NCBI GenBank assembly: GCA_964618405.1
Contig: CAZUAY010000009.1
Location: forward strand, 1-26,961
Direction of reading: 5' to 3'
Source of the DNA: JBBQIY01 sp964618405
Lineage (GTDB): Bacteria; Verrucomicrobiota; Kiritimatiellia; RFP12; UBA3636
Length of the DNA: 26,961 bases
Positions 1-9,090 of this stretch are shown one piece after another; the stretch's first letter is position 1; every line of letters starts with the position of its first letter. The notes under the pieces were generated by a model. The model worked only from the letters and a program-made list of their open reading frames with translations, ran no database searches and was not told the origin of the DNA. The translations under genes and the position numbers were made by a program.

Positions 1-40
1 CCGCGCAGGATGAAGTCAAACTATTTTGACGCTATTCTGG

Positions 41-122
41 TAATCGGTCAGGCACCGGTCAGGCACAGGGGGCTGTGCCTGATCGATTACAGTCGCTAGT
101 TGCTAGTGGTTAGTCGCTAGTA
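41..122. repeat. Composite repeat copy 1: hairpin plus heptamer array
   Basis: A hairpin at about 56-85 (arms CGGTCAGGCACAG and CTGTGCCTGATCG, GGGG loop, one mismatch) is followed at 91-122 by four 7-nt units of the type AGTCGCT. The same hairpin-plus-heptamer arrangement recurs at 15529-15599. This copy carries an extra 11-nt tandem duplication (CGGTCAGGCAC) in its left arm. It lies downstream of the patatin gene. Nothing else is recognisable in 1-239. Confidence 0.8.
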
Positions 123-239
123 TGCTCCTGCGAAAGAGCCGACAGGGTTCCACCCAGATAGGCATCGGAGATTTGCGTTTAGAATTAGAGAGATCTCCGC
201 ATAAGATAGGCTCGCGGCGACGAGAGAAACATGGAGACC

Positions 240-1121
240 TTAACGAAACGCCGCCATCGCTGCGTCGTAGCCTGCCTGGATTGCGTCGGCTGAACGGCTG
301 AAATCCATCGTGGAAATATCACCCACGGCGGGCTCGATCAACACGTCGGGTGGATCATTACGAATGCATTCTATCGTGATTTTGTCTTCGGCAATGCGAA
401 GCGACCGCGTGAAGACATCAAAGAGATTCATATCCAGCGAATCTTCATGCTTACGGCGCTTGGTCGGCTCGGGCGTTACCTCGCGACTCGCGGTCTTTAA
501 ATTATTGTTAACGTTCACGGCAACAACATGCGTAGCTCCCATCTCCCTGACGACATTCATCGGCAACGGATTTACAAGTCCGCCATCCACGAGGAACCGT
601 GTCCCAGAACGCACCGGTGTAAAGATTCCTGGAACGGAGATCGATGATCGAAGAGCATGAATCAACGGCCCGCTTTTAAACAACACTACTTCGGAAGTAA
701 GCAGATCCGTTGCCACAGCACCAAAGGGGATCGACATATCCTCGATATTCTCCACCTTGATAATAGACTCTAGAAAATCTGTCACCTTGCGACCCTCGGT
801 AAGCCCGCCGCGATGGATACCAAATTCGATAAAAAGCTGCGTCGCCTTGAACCAATCGAAATCCTCCGAAAACTTAAGCAGGTCATCAAGTGCATCAACC
901 GCATAGACGGCTGCCGCCACGGCACCAATGCTCGAACCCGCCACAATATCTGGCTTGAATCCAAGCTCACGAAACGCTTTGAGCACACCGACATGCGCCC
1001 ACCCCCGAGCACCGCCACTTCCGAAGACAACGGCCGTGAGCTTGGGTTGTCGAGATCGTTTAAGCGCACTCAGTCCAAAAGACCGAATTCCGTTGAACTT
1101 GCCGGTAGACGTCAAACTCAT
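240..1121 (-). CDS. Patatin-like phospholipase (RssA/YlbK-type)
   Basis: Predicted lipid acyl hydrolase of the bacterial patatin family, 293 aa. The patatin signatures are all visible: oxyanion-hole glycine motif GGARG at residues 36-40, nucleophile elbow GSSIG at 62-66 (Ser64), and the catalytic Asp in DGG at 179-181, forming the Ser-Asp dyad. No signal peptide is evident, so a cytosolic or membrane-peripheral location is likely. The start is well supported by AGGAGG about 6 nt upstream of the ATG. It lies 26 nt after the rnr stop on the same strand, so the two are probably cotranscribed. The substrate is unknown. Small single-domain bacterial patatins are generally assigned as phospholipase or lysophospholipase-like without more detail. 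Confidence 0.9.
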   Translation of the reverse strand: MSLTSTGKFNGIRSFGLSALKRSRQPKLTAVVFGSGGARGWAHVGVLKAFRELGFKPDIVAGSSIGAVAAAVYAVDALDDLLKFSEDFDWFKATQLFIEFGIHRGGLTEGRKVTDFLESIIKVENIEDMSIPFGAVATDLLTSEVVLFKSGPLIHALRSSISVPGIFTPVRSGTRFLVDGGLVNPLPMNVVREMGATHVVAVNVNNNLKTASREVTPEPTKRRKHEDSLDMNLFDVFTRSLRIAEDKITIECIRNDPPDVLIEPAVGDISTMDFSRSADAIQAGYDAAMAAFR

Positions 1122-1147
1122 GAAGACCTCCTTGTCGGATCAAAACC

Positions 1148-3595
1148 TTAGCGAGCCCGTCCGCTAGATCCCTGCTTCTTGTCCTTTGCAAACGACTTCG
1201 AAAAATAATTATTATCAGCATCTTTACGCTTCGTCGCCGCTCCAAAACCATCCTTGCGCGGCACTTTCGCAGTTGCATCGCTTTCGGTTTTACTCGTGGT
1301 CGCCTTGCCTGGCGCTTTCGCGGGCGCGCCGTTTTTGCTTGTCGCCGGAGGAGCCTTGCGCGGAGCTTTAGCGGCTGTTCCGTTTTCGGCTGTAACCGTA
1401 GAAGTCTTGCGTGGCGTCTTCGTGGCGGTGCTGTTTCCGTTTGCTACTTTAGGGGCCTTGCGAGGAGCCCTCTCGCTTTTTGGGGCGGATGGAGTTCCTC
1501 GTCCCGAGGTCTTGCGAGCAGCTGCGGCTGGCTCGCTCTCGCCGCGGCGCTCGCGCCGTTCACGGCGGCGAACCGCCTGTGAGGACAAGTCGCGCTTCAC
1601 GGGCTTACCGCGATCCGACTCGATGCCGACCACACTGAAATCGACCTTACGATCATCGAAGTTCACGCTCGACACCAACACGCGCAGTTTATCGCCGGAG
1701 CCAATCGAAAGCCCAGGTGCGGTCAGCCGATCGCGGAACGAATCGTAACGCACAAACTTGTCCGAAAGTGAAGAGATGTGGATCAAGCCACCAATCTGAA
1801 TTTCAGGAATCTCAACAAAGACGCCGAACTCCATGACTTTGACAACGACCGCATCGTACTCCAACGGCTTACCGCTCTCAAGCTGCTGCGCCAAGAAGCG
1901 ATATTTCTTGATCTCAATGAGATCGCGCGATGCTTGCTCAGCCCGGAACTCCGTGTCGGTTGACGTTGCAGCAATCGCTGCGAGTTCATCGCGTGTGGGC
2001 TGGCCTGCTTTGTCGCCCGAGAGCAAGATCGAAAGCTGCCGATGCAACACAAGGTCAGGATAGCGACGGATCGGTGAAGTAAAATGACTATAAAATCGCT
2101 TCGCAAGACCAAAATGGCCTTCGTGATCTACGGTATACTCGGCTCGCTTCATGCTCTTGAGCACGAGCATCGACACATAGTACTGCAACGGTGTGTCGTA
2201 GACCGCCTTAAGCAGACGCGCAATGTTTCCGGTGTTCATTAGGTCGCCAGGCTCAAGCCCCAAGGCGGCGACTGCAGCCGACAGGTCGGCAATCTTCTCC
2301 TCCGCCGGTGCTTCATGGAAACGTGAAATATAGGGAATGCGTCGATTCGAGATTTCTGCCGCCACAGCTTCGTTCGCTGACACCATGGCCTCTTCGACTA
2401 GCTCGTGCGAAACAGAATGCACGGCGGTATGAATGCCCACCATCATGCCATTCGCATCAAGATCAACCTGCATCTCGGGCGAAGAAATGTCGAGCGCAAA
2501 GCGTTTGAACCGATTCGCTCGGAGTTGCTGCGATAATTCGTTCAGCGCTAAGATCAGCGCACGACCCTCGGGCGTTCCAACCTGCTTGGCATTGGCGTTC
2601 GCGTCGATAACATCCTGAGCTTGCTCGTAGGTCAGACGCTGCTTGGAGCGGATGGTGGAATGCGTGAACCGCCGAGCAACCATCGTTCCACCTGCATTGA
2701 AGGTTAGGAAGGCTGAAAATGCGAGTCGGTCTTCATTCGGCACAAGACTACAGACGCCATTGGAAAGTTGCTCAGGCAACATCGGGATCACTTTGTCGAC
2801 AAGGTATACGCTCGTGCCGCGTTTCCGCGCTTCGCTATCGATGGCCGAGCCAACCCGAACGAAATGCGACACATCGGCGATGTGAACGCCCAACACGCGC
2901 CGTCCTTCTTCGTCAATGTCCAGCGACAGCGCATCGTCGAAATCCTTTGCCGTGGCAGGGTCTATCGTGATGATGAGCTTCTCGCGCAAATCCTCACGCG
3001 CGCCGGTTTGCTTGAGTTTCATCGAAACGGTCTGCGCCTCGCGAATCACGACGGGCGGAAAATCACCCGGCAAATCGTACATCTTAATGATCGATTCCGT
3101 ATCCAGCGACGGATTATCAGCAGGACCGATTACCGCAACCAAATCAGCATCTGGGTTGAGCATCGGATTCTCCCACGAGGTAAAGCGCACGATGACACGA
3201 TCGCCCTCCTTGGCATCCTTGGGATCGGTGACATTAAAGGTATGCTGATAATTCGGGATCATCGGAACCGCAGCGAGAAATGCACCCGTTCTACGCAAGG
3301 TGCAGACAATGTCGATTTTGCCGCGCTCGAGAATTTCTTCAATTCTTCCAGACTTGCGCGTGTCGCCACGCTTAGGAGGCGAAAGACTTACCGAGACCCG
3401 ATCGCCGGGGAATGCCTGACCCACTGCTTCCGACGGAATCATGATATCGTCGCCACCGCCATCCGGCGCCACAAATCCGGTACCGCTCCTCGCAACCGAA
3501 AGGACGCCGGTCACCTTCGCTTCCAAGATGCTTTCGTGCTTGAAGCCGCCCTGCCTGCCTTTGTTAAAACCACTAAATCTTGAATTTCTCTTCAT
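1148..3595 (-). CDS. rnr: Ribonuclease R (RNB/S1 3'-5' exoribonuclease)
   Basis: Processive 3'-to-5' exoribonuclease of the RNase II/R superfamily. Starting at the ATG at 3595 it has 815 aa. An in-frame TTG at 3628 would add 11 residues, and an AGGAG lies 19 nt upstream of the ATG, so the start is uncertain. An N-terminal cold-shock/OB region is followed by the RNB catalytic domain with the Asp-rich motif DPATAKDFDDA (about residues 212-222), which binds Mg2+. An S1 RNA-binding domain lies at about 578-656. The last 159 residues are a basic Lys/Ala/Pro-rich tail containing four consecutive 17-residue repeats. Basic tails are usual in RNase R, but the regular repetition is notable. The patatin gene follows after 26 nt. 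Confidence 0.95.
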   Translation of the reverse strand: MKRNSRFSGFNKGRQGGFKHESILEAKVTGVLSVARSGTGFVAPDGGGDDIMIPSEAVGQAFPGDRVSVSLSPPKRGDTRKSGRIEEILERGKIDIVCTLRRTGAFLAAVPMIPNYQHTFNVTDPKDAKEGDRVIVRFTSWENPMLNPDADLVAVIGPADNPSLDTESIIKMYDLPGDFPPVVIREAQTVSMKLKQTGAREDLREKLIITIDPATAKDFDDALSLDIDEEGRRVLGVHIADVSHFVRVGSAIDSEARKRGTSVYLVDKVIPMLPEQLSNGVCSLVPNEDRLAFSAFLTFNAGGTMVARRFTHSTIRSKQRLTYEQAQDVIDANANAKQVGTPEGRALILALNELSQQLRANRFKRFALDISSPEMQVDLDANGMMVGIHTAVHSVSHELVEEAMVSANEAVAAEISNRRIPYISRFHEAPAEEKIADLSAAVAALGLEPGDLMNTGNIARLLKAVYDTPLQYYVSMLVLKSMKRAEYTVDHEGHFGLAKRFYSHFTSPIRRYPDLVLHRQLSILLSGDKAGQPTRDELAAIAATSTDTEFRAEQASRDLIEIKKYRFLAQQLESGKPLEYDAVVVKVMEFGVFVEIPEIQIGGLIHISSLSDKFVRYDSFRDRLTAPGLSIGSGDKLRVLVSSVNFDDRKVDFSVVGIESDRGKPVKRDLSSQAVRRRERRERRGESEPAAAARKTSGRGTPSAPKSERAPRKAPKVANGNSTATKTPRKTSTVTAENGTAAKAPRKAPPATSKNGAPAKAPGKATTSKTESDATAKVPRKDGFGAATKRKDADNNYFSKSFAKDKKQGSSGRAR
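1262..1465 (-). repeat. Four 51-bp tandem repeats coding 17-aa units in the RNase R tail
   Basis: Within the rnr tail, four successive 17-residue units each begin P-R/G-K and end in T-K or A-K plus one residue: PRKAPKVANGNSTATKT, PRKTSTVTAENGTAAKA, PRKAPPATSKNGAPAKA, PGKATTSKTESDATAKV. A fifth PRK follows. The spacing is exact even though the units have diverged. Confidence 0.85.
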
Positions 3596-3933
3596 ACTAT
3601 TTTGTCTCGGATATCTCCTGCGTTCCAATTAACGCATCTTTACTTTCTACCTAATTGTTACGGCATTGATAGTAACATACTTAAAAGGTCACTACAAGAG
3701 AAGTAAAGAGACCGATTACCGGGGTAATCAAAATGGGTGTTGACTCTGCCTTCTGCCTGCTGTAACATTCGGGCTAATTCATTTAAAATGCAATTCGGAC
3801 GTCCGCTGATAGGTGGAAGGCCCACTCATACGAACCCTGAACAACACGAGAACTCAACACCCTCAAGTTATTTAAATTCTATCGGATAACGGTTGATTCG
3901 GGGCATGGCAGGCAAACAAGGAGTAAGATCTAC
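3596..3933. other. Divergent intergenic region rnr / DUF4838 gene
   Basis: No gene is seen. Two small palindromes are present: TGTTAC-N10-GTAACA at 3656-3677 and GATTACC-GG-GGTAATC at 3714-3729. A sigma70-like candidate promoter for the rightward gene is listed separately. Confidence 0.5.
3740..3768 (+). promoter_or_regulatory. Candidate sigma70 promoter for the DUF4838 gene
   Basis: TTGACT (3740-3745), 17-nt spacer, TAACAT (3763-3768). The stretch also looks like a decayed 7-nt repeat (TGCCTTC TGCCTGC), so the match may be accidental. It would give a leader of roughly 160 nt. Confidence 0.3.
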
Positions 3934-6459
3934 ATGAAGGCGAATTTACAGAAGAATTTGACTGTTTTAACTGGACTGCTTCTAGCAGTTTTTTGTGGCG
4001 TGGCGCGCGCCGAAGTCCTCCTTGTTCAGAACGGCCAACCCCTCGCGGAGATTGTGGTGGCAGTGGATTCCGCACGGGGAACCGAGTTGGCGGCCGAAGA
4101 CCTGCAGGAGCACATTGCAGCAATCTCCGGCGCTACGCTCCCCATCGTCAACAGTCCCTCGTCCGAAGTGAAGTATCATGTCTATGTGGGAGAAAGCACG
4201 TTCACTCACGCACTCGGGTTTCGTCCGGCCGTATTCAACAACAGCGGTTTTGAAATCCTCGTAAAGGAGGATTACATCATCCTCGACGGTCCCGTTCAGC
4301 AATGGAAAGAATCGCCTTTTTCTGAACGCATGAGCATCGAGCATCGTCGCTATCTCAACGGCAGTGCCATCGCCGGTGACGTCATTCCCAAGCCGGCAGA
4401 CTTCCCTCCGCCCAGTCTGAAAGCTTGGCAGGATTTTTGCGGTGAAAAATTCTCGCTCGCGCACGTCAATAATGCGCCCGGCTCGTTCAATGAACCGTTG
4501 GGCATCTATGTCAACGACGACACCGGGCCTTGGTACGCGGTGACGGAACTTCTGGAGCAGTTCGGCGTGCGATGGTACATGCCCTACGACGACGGCACCG
4601 TCATTCCTGAAAAGAAGGATCTTTCCGTTCCCGAGCAACATCTTACGAAGGAAGCGAAGTACGCCAAACGTGAATGGTGCTATTACGGGACCATGCGCAG
4701 CGATGCGGAGGGCATCAAGTGGTTCAAGCGCCAGAAGGCTGGGAATTATCGGATCGCGCTTTTGAATCACACCACGTATGCGATTTACAGTTCTTATGAG
4801 CAGCAACTTCTGCACCCTGAATACCTTGCCTGCGATGCCAACGGCAAACCCTATTTGGGATATCCGACGGGAGCAGGCATGCCCCGGTTCAGTGATCCAG
4901 GGTTCCGCCAAGCGTCCGTGACGTTCATGAATAAGGTTTTTGAGTCGCAGCCGGATCTGAGTGCGATGACGGTGGGGCCTCCCGACGGCGGCGTCAAGAT
5001 GGATGCCCGCGATGTCGACCAGTACGGAAAACCCAGCGATACGATCATCCAGCGAGCATCGCAGTATATGTGGGATTTTCACGTCTACCTGGCCCAGGAA
5101 CTAAAGAAATCGCATCCGGACAAATTTTTAATCTACATGACCGGTGCCGGAGCCAACGAAATACCAAACAATATCGAAGAATTTCCCGAGAACCTGTTGG
5201 TTCGTCCACGCCTATCTCCCGCCTCGATGTGGGGCTTGAATACGTATCGGAACGCGCAACTCGCCAATAACCAGTTGTGGTTAGACAAGATGCAGGTCAT
5301 CGAGAAGGCTCCGAGCTGGGATCATTGGCTGAGCTATCGCACGACAGCCCGCCCGCGCTATCCGGTCTTTTTCACGAGGGCGCTGCAACGTCAGATGCAG
5401 GAGGTGCTGTCTTACTGCGACGGAAAATTTATCGAGATCCAGCCCGAATCCCACCGAACCGAGGGTGAAAAAAAACCGCACTCTCGGCTCGGCATGCGGG
5501 GACTGGTTCACCTGATGGTCTATTGGCAGAACAAGCTGTTCTGGGATCCCGACACGGATCGCGCACAGATGCTGCAGGAGTACTATCGATTGTTCTTCGG
5601 GCCTGCCGAGCAAGAGATGCGAACGTTCTATGAATTCGCAGAAGAAGTCTGGTCGCGGCAGGAATCACGGAGCCTAACCGAGAGTACGGGTTTTCTTAAG
5701 GAAGCGGACGTCGACCGGTTCTTTGCGTTGCTGACTGCCGCGCGCGAAAAAGCGGGCGCGGGCACGGTTTACGATCGGCGGGTGGAACAGATCGAGTCCG
5801 AGATGGTGTCGATCAAGAAGCTCTTTCCGAATCTCAAGCGTATCGGTCCGTCCATCCGCCTCTACTCTGCGCCGGACAAGGTCGCGATCGACGGAGACCT
5901 GAGCGAATACAAGTATGGCTGGGCAACCTTGCGCGACAACACCACTGGCGAGACACCGAAGAAAAATCGCACCAGCGTCGTGCTAGCGATGATGCCTAAT
6001 AACGCCGGCATCATCATCGGGGCGGTCTGCTATGAAAATCGGATGGACTCGCTCAAAGCCGATTGTAGCAAGGACGACGACTTTAGCATCTTTCAGGACG
6101 ACGTGATCGAGATTTATCTCAATTCGCCCGAACGATCGTACTTCAAAATTGTCGTGAATCCCAACGCGGCCGTCTGGGACGAAACCACCGATGTGGCGAT
6201 CATCGACCGCGACACCCTGCCCGTATTGTGGAATCCGGGCGTGAAGGCGGTGGTCAAGAAACTCCCTGACCGCTGGATCGTGGAAATCTTAATCCCGACA
6301 CAGGACTTGGGCAAACTCGGTCCCACCGCTGACTATCCTTGGGGCATTGAGGTCGGTCGCACGCGGTTCACCGGCGGAGTCGTGGGAGCCTGGGCACTCG
6401 CGCCGACAAGTGGCGCTTATGCCACGCCCAACCGTTGGGCAAATCTGTGGATGCGATAG
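3934..6459 (+). CDS. Secreted DUF4838 protein with C-terminal CBM9-like domain
   Basis: An 841-aa exported protein. A signal peptide is clear: Lys-containing n-region, hydrophobic core at about residues 9-23, and cleavage after ARA at 26. Residues about 45-75 resemble the small N-terminal domain found in alpha-glucuronidases and hexosaminidases (TELAAEDLQEHIAAISGATL). The central part (about 200-520) matches the DUF4838 type, a TIM-barrel-like region common in polysaccharide-degrading bacteria. About 645-841 resembles a CBM9/DOMON-like beta-sandwich (VAIDGDLSEY, DDVIEIYLN, WIVEILIPT). A glycan-processing role is inferred from this architecture; no catalytic residues can be assigned with confidence. 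An AGGAG lies 10 nt before the ATG. It stands alone, with a terminator-like structure downstream. Confidence 0.8.
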   Translation: MKANLQKNLTVLTGLLLAVFCGVARAEVLLVQNGQPLAEIVVAVDSARGTELAAEDLQEHIAAISGATLPIVNSPSSEVKYHVYVGESTFTHALGFRPAVFNNSGFEILVKEDYIILDGPVQQWKESPFSERMSIEHRRYLNGSAIAGDVIPKPADFPPPSLKAWQDFCGEKFSLAHVNNAPGSFNEPLGIYVNDDTGPWYAVTELLEQFGVRWYMPYDDGTVIPEKKDLSVPEQHLTKEAKYAKREWCYYGTMRSDAEGIKWFKRQKAGNYRIALLNHTTYAIYSSYEQQLLHPEYLACDANGKPYLGYPTGAGMPRFSDPGFRQASVTFMNKVFESQPDLSAMTVGPPDGGVKMDARDVDQYGKPSDTIIQRASQYMWDFHVYLAQELKKSHPDKFLIYMTGAGANEIPNNIEEFPENLLVRPRLSPASMWGLNTYRNAQLANNQLWLDKMQVIEKAPSWDHWLSYRTTARPRYPVFFTRALQRQMQEVLSYCDGKFIEIQPESHRTEGEKKPHSRLGMRGLVHLMVYWQNKLFWDPDTDRAQMLQEYYRLFFGPAEQEMRTFYEFAEEVWSRQESRSLTESTGFLKEADVDRFFALLTAAREKAGAGTVYDRRVEQIESEMVSIKKLFPNLKRIGPSIRLYSAPDKVAIDGDLSEYKYGWATLRDNTTGETPKKNRTSVVLAMMPNNAGIIIGAVCYENRMDSLKADCSKDDDFSIFQDDVIEIYLNSPERSYFKIVVNPNAAVWDETTDVAIIDRDTLPVLWNPGVKAVVKKLPDRWIVEILIPTQDLGKLGPTADYPWGIEVGRTRFTGGVVGAWALAPTSGAYATPNRWANLWMR

Positions 6460-6612
6460 CGGAGCCTCATAGCACGCATAGAACAACTCATGTTGTAACA
6501 TCCTTCTCTTGAAACACGAGACAGCGTGGTGCGCTAACCACTGACTCGTAAAAACACCTGTTTGTCATACTGACAACGGATTTACATGTCATCTTGTCGC
6601 TTTAAACCTCGT

Positions 6613-6659
6613 AAAACACTGAGTAGTTAATATTTTTCATTAAACTTGGTGTTTTTTTT
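6613..6659 (+). terminator. Probable Rho-independent terminator between the DUF4838 gene and ilvB
   Basis: AAAACACTGAG (6613-6623) pairs with CTTGGTGTTTT (6645-6655) with two G-U pairs, and an inner TTAAT/ATTAA stem closes a 7-nt loop. The structure ends in an 8-T run, four of which remain unpaired. It is A/U-rich, so the strength is uncertain. It directly precedes the ilvB promoter. Confidence 0.5.
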
Positions 6660-6660
6660 G

Positions 6661-6689
6661 TTGCTTTGTGAGCTACCGAAGTGTATGAT
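6661..6689 (+). promoter_or_regulatory. Candidate sigma70 promoter of ilvBN
   Basis: TTGCTT (6661-6666), 17-nt spacer, TATGAT (6684-6689), about 70 nt before the ilvB start. No leader peptide rich in Ile, Val or Leu codons and no T-box elements are visible in the leader. Confidence 0.5.
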
Positions 6690-6760
6690 GCTAATTGTTG
6701 CAGTAAAAAAGGTGCTTTTTAGAACTACCAGTTTTCGAGTAGTGTACAAGGAGAGAAAAA

Positions 6761-8488
6761 ATGACGGATAAAAAAATGACAGGTGGCGAGGCACTCGTGC
6801 GGTGTCTTGAAAACGCGGGCGTGGAGTATGTGTTTGGTTTGTCGGGCGGAGCAGCACTCCCGATGTTTGATGCGCTGGTTGGCTCCAAAATCAAATTGAT
6901 TCTTGTGCGTCACGAACAAGGTGCGGCTCACATGGCCGATGGTTTTGCGCGCGCAACCGGGCGCCCCGGCGTGGTGCTGGTGACAAGCGGTCCAGGCGCA
7001 ACCAATACCATTACTGGAATTTTAACGGCACACATGGACTCCGTGCCGATGATCATCCTCACGGGGCAGACGATCAGCTCTATGTTGGGCAAGGACGCTT
7101 TTCAGGAAGCGGATGTGTTCGGCATCACCATGCCGGTGGTGAAGCATAGTTACCTGATCCAGAACACCAGCGAGATCCCGCGAGTGATGCGAGAGGCATT
7201 CCATATTGCCAGTTCAGGACGGCCGGGACCCGTGTTGATTGACATCCCAAAAGATCGCAGCTCCGGTCTCTTCACCGGCGACCTGTTCCCAGAAATGGAT
7301 CTTCCAGGCTATCATCCAGGCATCGGTGAGCCGGATCCTGAGAAGGTGAAACAGATTGCGGAGGCACTGAACAAGGCGCAACGCCCTGTGATTTTGGCCG
7401 GCCACGGAGCTTTGCTCTCGGGCGCGGAGAAAGCGCTGTTAGCACTGGCCGAAAAGCTGAAGGTTCCCGTGACAACAACGCTGCTCGGTAAGGGAGCGTT
7501 TCCGGAGTCGCATCCGCTCTCCTTGGGCATGCTCGGCATGCACGGCACGGCGTATGCGAACAAGGCAGTGGTGGGATGCGATCTGATCCTATCGGTCGGT
7601 TCGCGCTTCGATGACCGAATTATTGGTAGAGCTCCCATGTTCTGTCGCGATGCCGTGCGCATCCATATCGACATCGACGCTTCAGAGTTCGGACGGATGA
7701 TCAAATGCGACCATTACTGTCATGGAGACGCGCGGAAAACACTAGAGAAGTTGTTGCCACTCGTCAAGAAGTTGGACACGAAAGAGTGGCTGAAGACGAT
7801 TGACGGCTTCAAAAAACGCCATCCCCTCTCCTACAAAAAACGCGGCGGTTTGAAGATGCAGCAGATCCTCGATGTGCTCAATGACATGACGCGCGGCGAG
7901 GCGATCATCGTGACCGATGTGGGTCAGCACCAGATGTGGGCAGCACAGTTTTGCAAAACTGAGCTACCGAACACCTGGCTGAGCAGCGGAGGCGCGGGTA
8001 CCATGGGGTTCGGGTTCCCAGCAGCTATCGGCGCCGCACTGGGGAATCCGAAGCGACAGGTTTGGGCCGTGGTCGGCGACGGCGGTTTCCAGATGACCAT
8101 GTGCGAACTGGCAACGGCCGCTGTGAACAAGGTGCCGGTGAAGGTGCTGGTGCTCAATAACCGTTATCTGGGCATGGTGCGCCAGTGGCAGACGCTCTTC
8201 TACGAAGATCGTAAGAGCGGTGTTGACATGGAAGGCAGTCCGGACTTTGTGAAACTGGCAGACAGCTTCCCCGGAGCCAAAGGTTTCTCGCTCAAGCGGG
8301 CGGCTGATATCCGCAAAATTCTACAGCGAGCCATGGATTATAACGACGGGCCTTGCGTGATTGATGCGATGGTGGAGAAAACCGATAATCTCTTCCCGAT
8401 GATTCCGCCAGGAGCGGCGCTGGAGGACATGATCATCGACGAGCCGAAACCCGGTCAAAAGCTAGACAAGCCAACGGGCTCGACCTGA
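6761..8488 (+). CDS. ilvB: Acetolactate synthase large (catalytic) subunit
   Basis: ThDP- and FAD-dependent acetohydroxyacid synthase, 575 aa. It condenses two pyruvates to acetolactate (valine/leucine) or pyruvate with 2-oxobutyrate to acetohydroxybutyrate (isoleucine). The N-terminal ThDP PYR domain has the catalytic Glu52 in RHEQGAAHMADGFAR and the downstream SGPGATN motif. The C-terminal PP domain has GDGGFQM and, about 25 residues later, NNRYLGMVRQWQ, the ThDP/Mg2+ motif. Length is normal for the family. AGGAGAG lies 5 nt before the ATG. The regulatory subunit follows 73 nt downstream. ilvC, which often comes next in other genomes, is absent from the window. Confidence 0.96.
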   Translation: MTDKKMTGGEALVRCLENAGVEYVFGLSGGAALPMFDALVGSKIKLILVRHEQGAAHMADGFARATGRPGVVLVTSGPGATNTITGILTAHMDSVPMIILTGQTISSMLGKDAFQEADVFGITMPVVKHSYLIQNTSEIPRVMREAFHIASSGRPGPVLIDIPKDRSSGLFTGDLFPEMDLPGYHPGIGEPDPEKVKQIAEALNKAQRPVILAGHGALLSGAEKALLALAEKLKVPVTTTLLGKGAFPESHPLSLGMLGMHGTAYANKAVVGCDLILSVGSRFDDRIIGRAPMFCRDAVRIHIDIDASEFGRMIKCDHYCHGDARKTLEKLLPLVKKLDTKEWLKTIDGFKKRHPLSYKKRGGLKMQQILDVLNDMTRGEAIIVTDVGQHQMWAAQFCKTELPNTWLSSGGAGTMGFGFPAAIGAALGNPKRQVWAVVGDGGFQMTMCELATAAVNKVPVKVLVLNNRYLGMVRQWQTLFYEDRKSGVDMEGSPDFVKLADSFPGAKGFSLKRAADIRKILQRAMDYNDGPCVIDAMVEKTDNLFPMIPPGAALEDMIIDEPKPGQKLDKPTGST

Positions 8489-8561
8489 AACAAGAGGGAC
8501 GTTCGGAACCTAATGCTTCATAATAAAAAACTTTAAAACGCGAAAGAAAGAAAGAAAAACG

Positions 8562-9071
8562 ATGAACGATACAACAACACAGATAACGACACATACGATC
8601 AGTGTTTATGTGACGAACCGCCCAGGGGTTCTGGCGCGGATTGCTCAGGTGTTTGCCAGACGCGGTTTCAATATCGACTCGCTCGTGGTTTCACCCTCTT
8701 CGGATGGATCCTATTCTCGGATGAGCATCGCTTCGCAAGGCTCGGTTGAAGGGTTGGAGCAGATTATTTTGCAGATCAGCAAGCTGGTCGACGTGATGCG
8801 TTGCACGAATCATGCGATGGAAGCCTCCGTGATCCGTGAAATGGCTCTCGTCAAATTGAGGGTCAATGTGGCACAGCGCACCGAAGCGCTTCAGATCTGC
8901 GAGCATTATGCAGGCAAAACAGTGGATTTGACGATGACCTCGATGATCATCATGATCACAGGGAATTCGGAGAAGCTAGATGCCTGCATCAATATGCTGA
9001 AGAAATTTGAGCTCGTGGAGCTGGTGCGTACCGGCAAGGTGGTCATGGCCCGCGGTGACGAAGCGACATAA
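8562..9071 (+). CDS. ilvN: Acetolactate synthase small (regulatory) subunit
   Basis: A 169-aa regulatory partner of IlvB; in characterised homologues it stimulates catalysis and carries valine feedback inhibition. The N-terminal ACT domain is clear (TISVYVTNRPGVLARIAQVF, about residues 9-85), and the C-terminal half matches the ALS_ss_C type. Length fits the IlvH/IlvN family (about 160-170 aa). The start is preceded by a purine-rich GAAAGAAAGAAAG tract instead of a classical AGGAGG. It is cotranscribed with ilvB on the evidence of orientation and spacing. Confidence 0.95.
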   Translation: MNDTTTQITTHTISVYVTNRPGVLARIAQVFARRGFNIDSLVVSPSSDGSYSRMSIASQGSVEGLEQIILQISKLVDVMRCTNHAMEASVIREMALVKLRVNVAQRTEALQICEHYAGKTVDLTMTSMIIMITGNSEKLDACINMLKKFELVELVRTGKVVMARGDEAT

Positions 9072-9090
9072 GTCGCGAGATGGGATAAGG

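Noticed and set aside
3982..5082. 366-aa open frame on minus inside the DUF4838 gene
   Set aside because: Shadow of the plus-strand gene, which has a signal peptide, domain matches and a Shine-Dalgarno. The antisense frame shows no recognisable protein.
6690..6760. Attenuator leader peptide for ilvBN
   Set aside because: No short open frame rich in branched-chain codons is visible between the promoter and ilvB.
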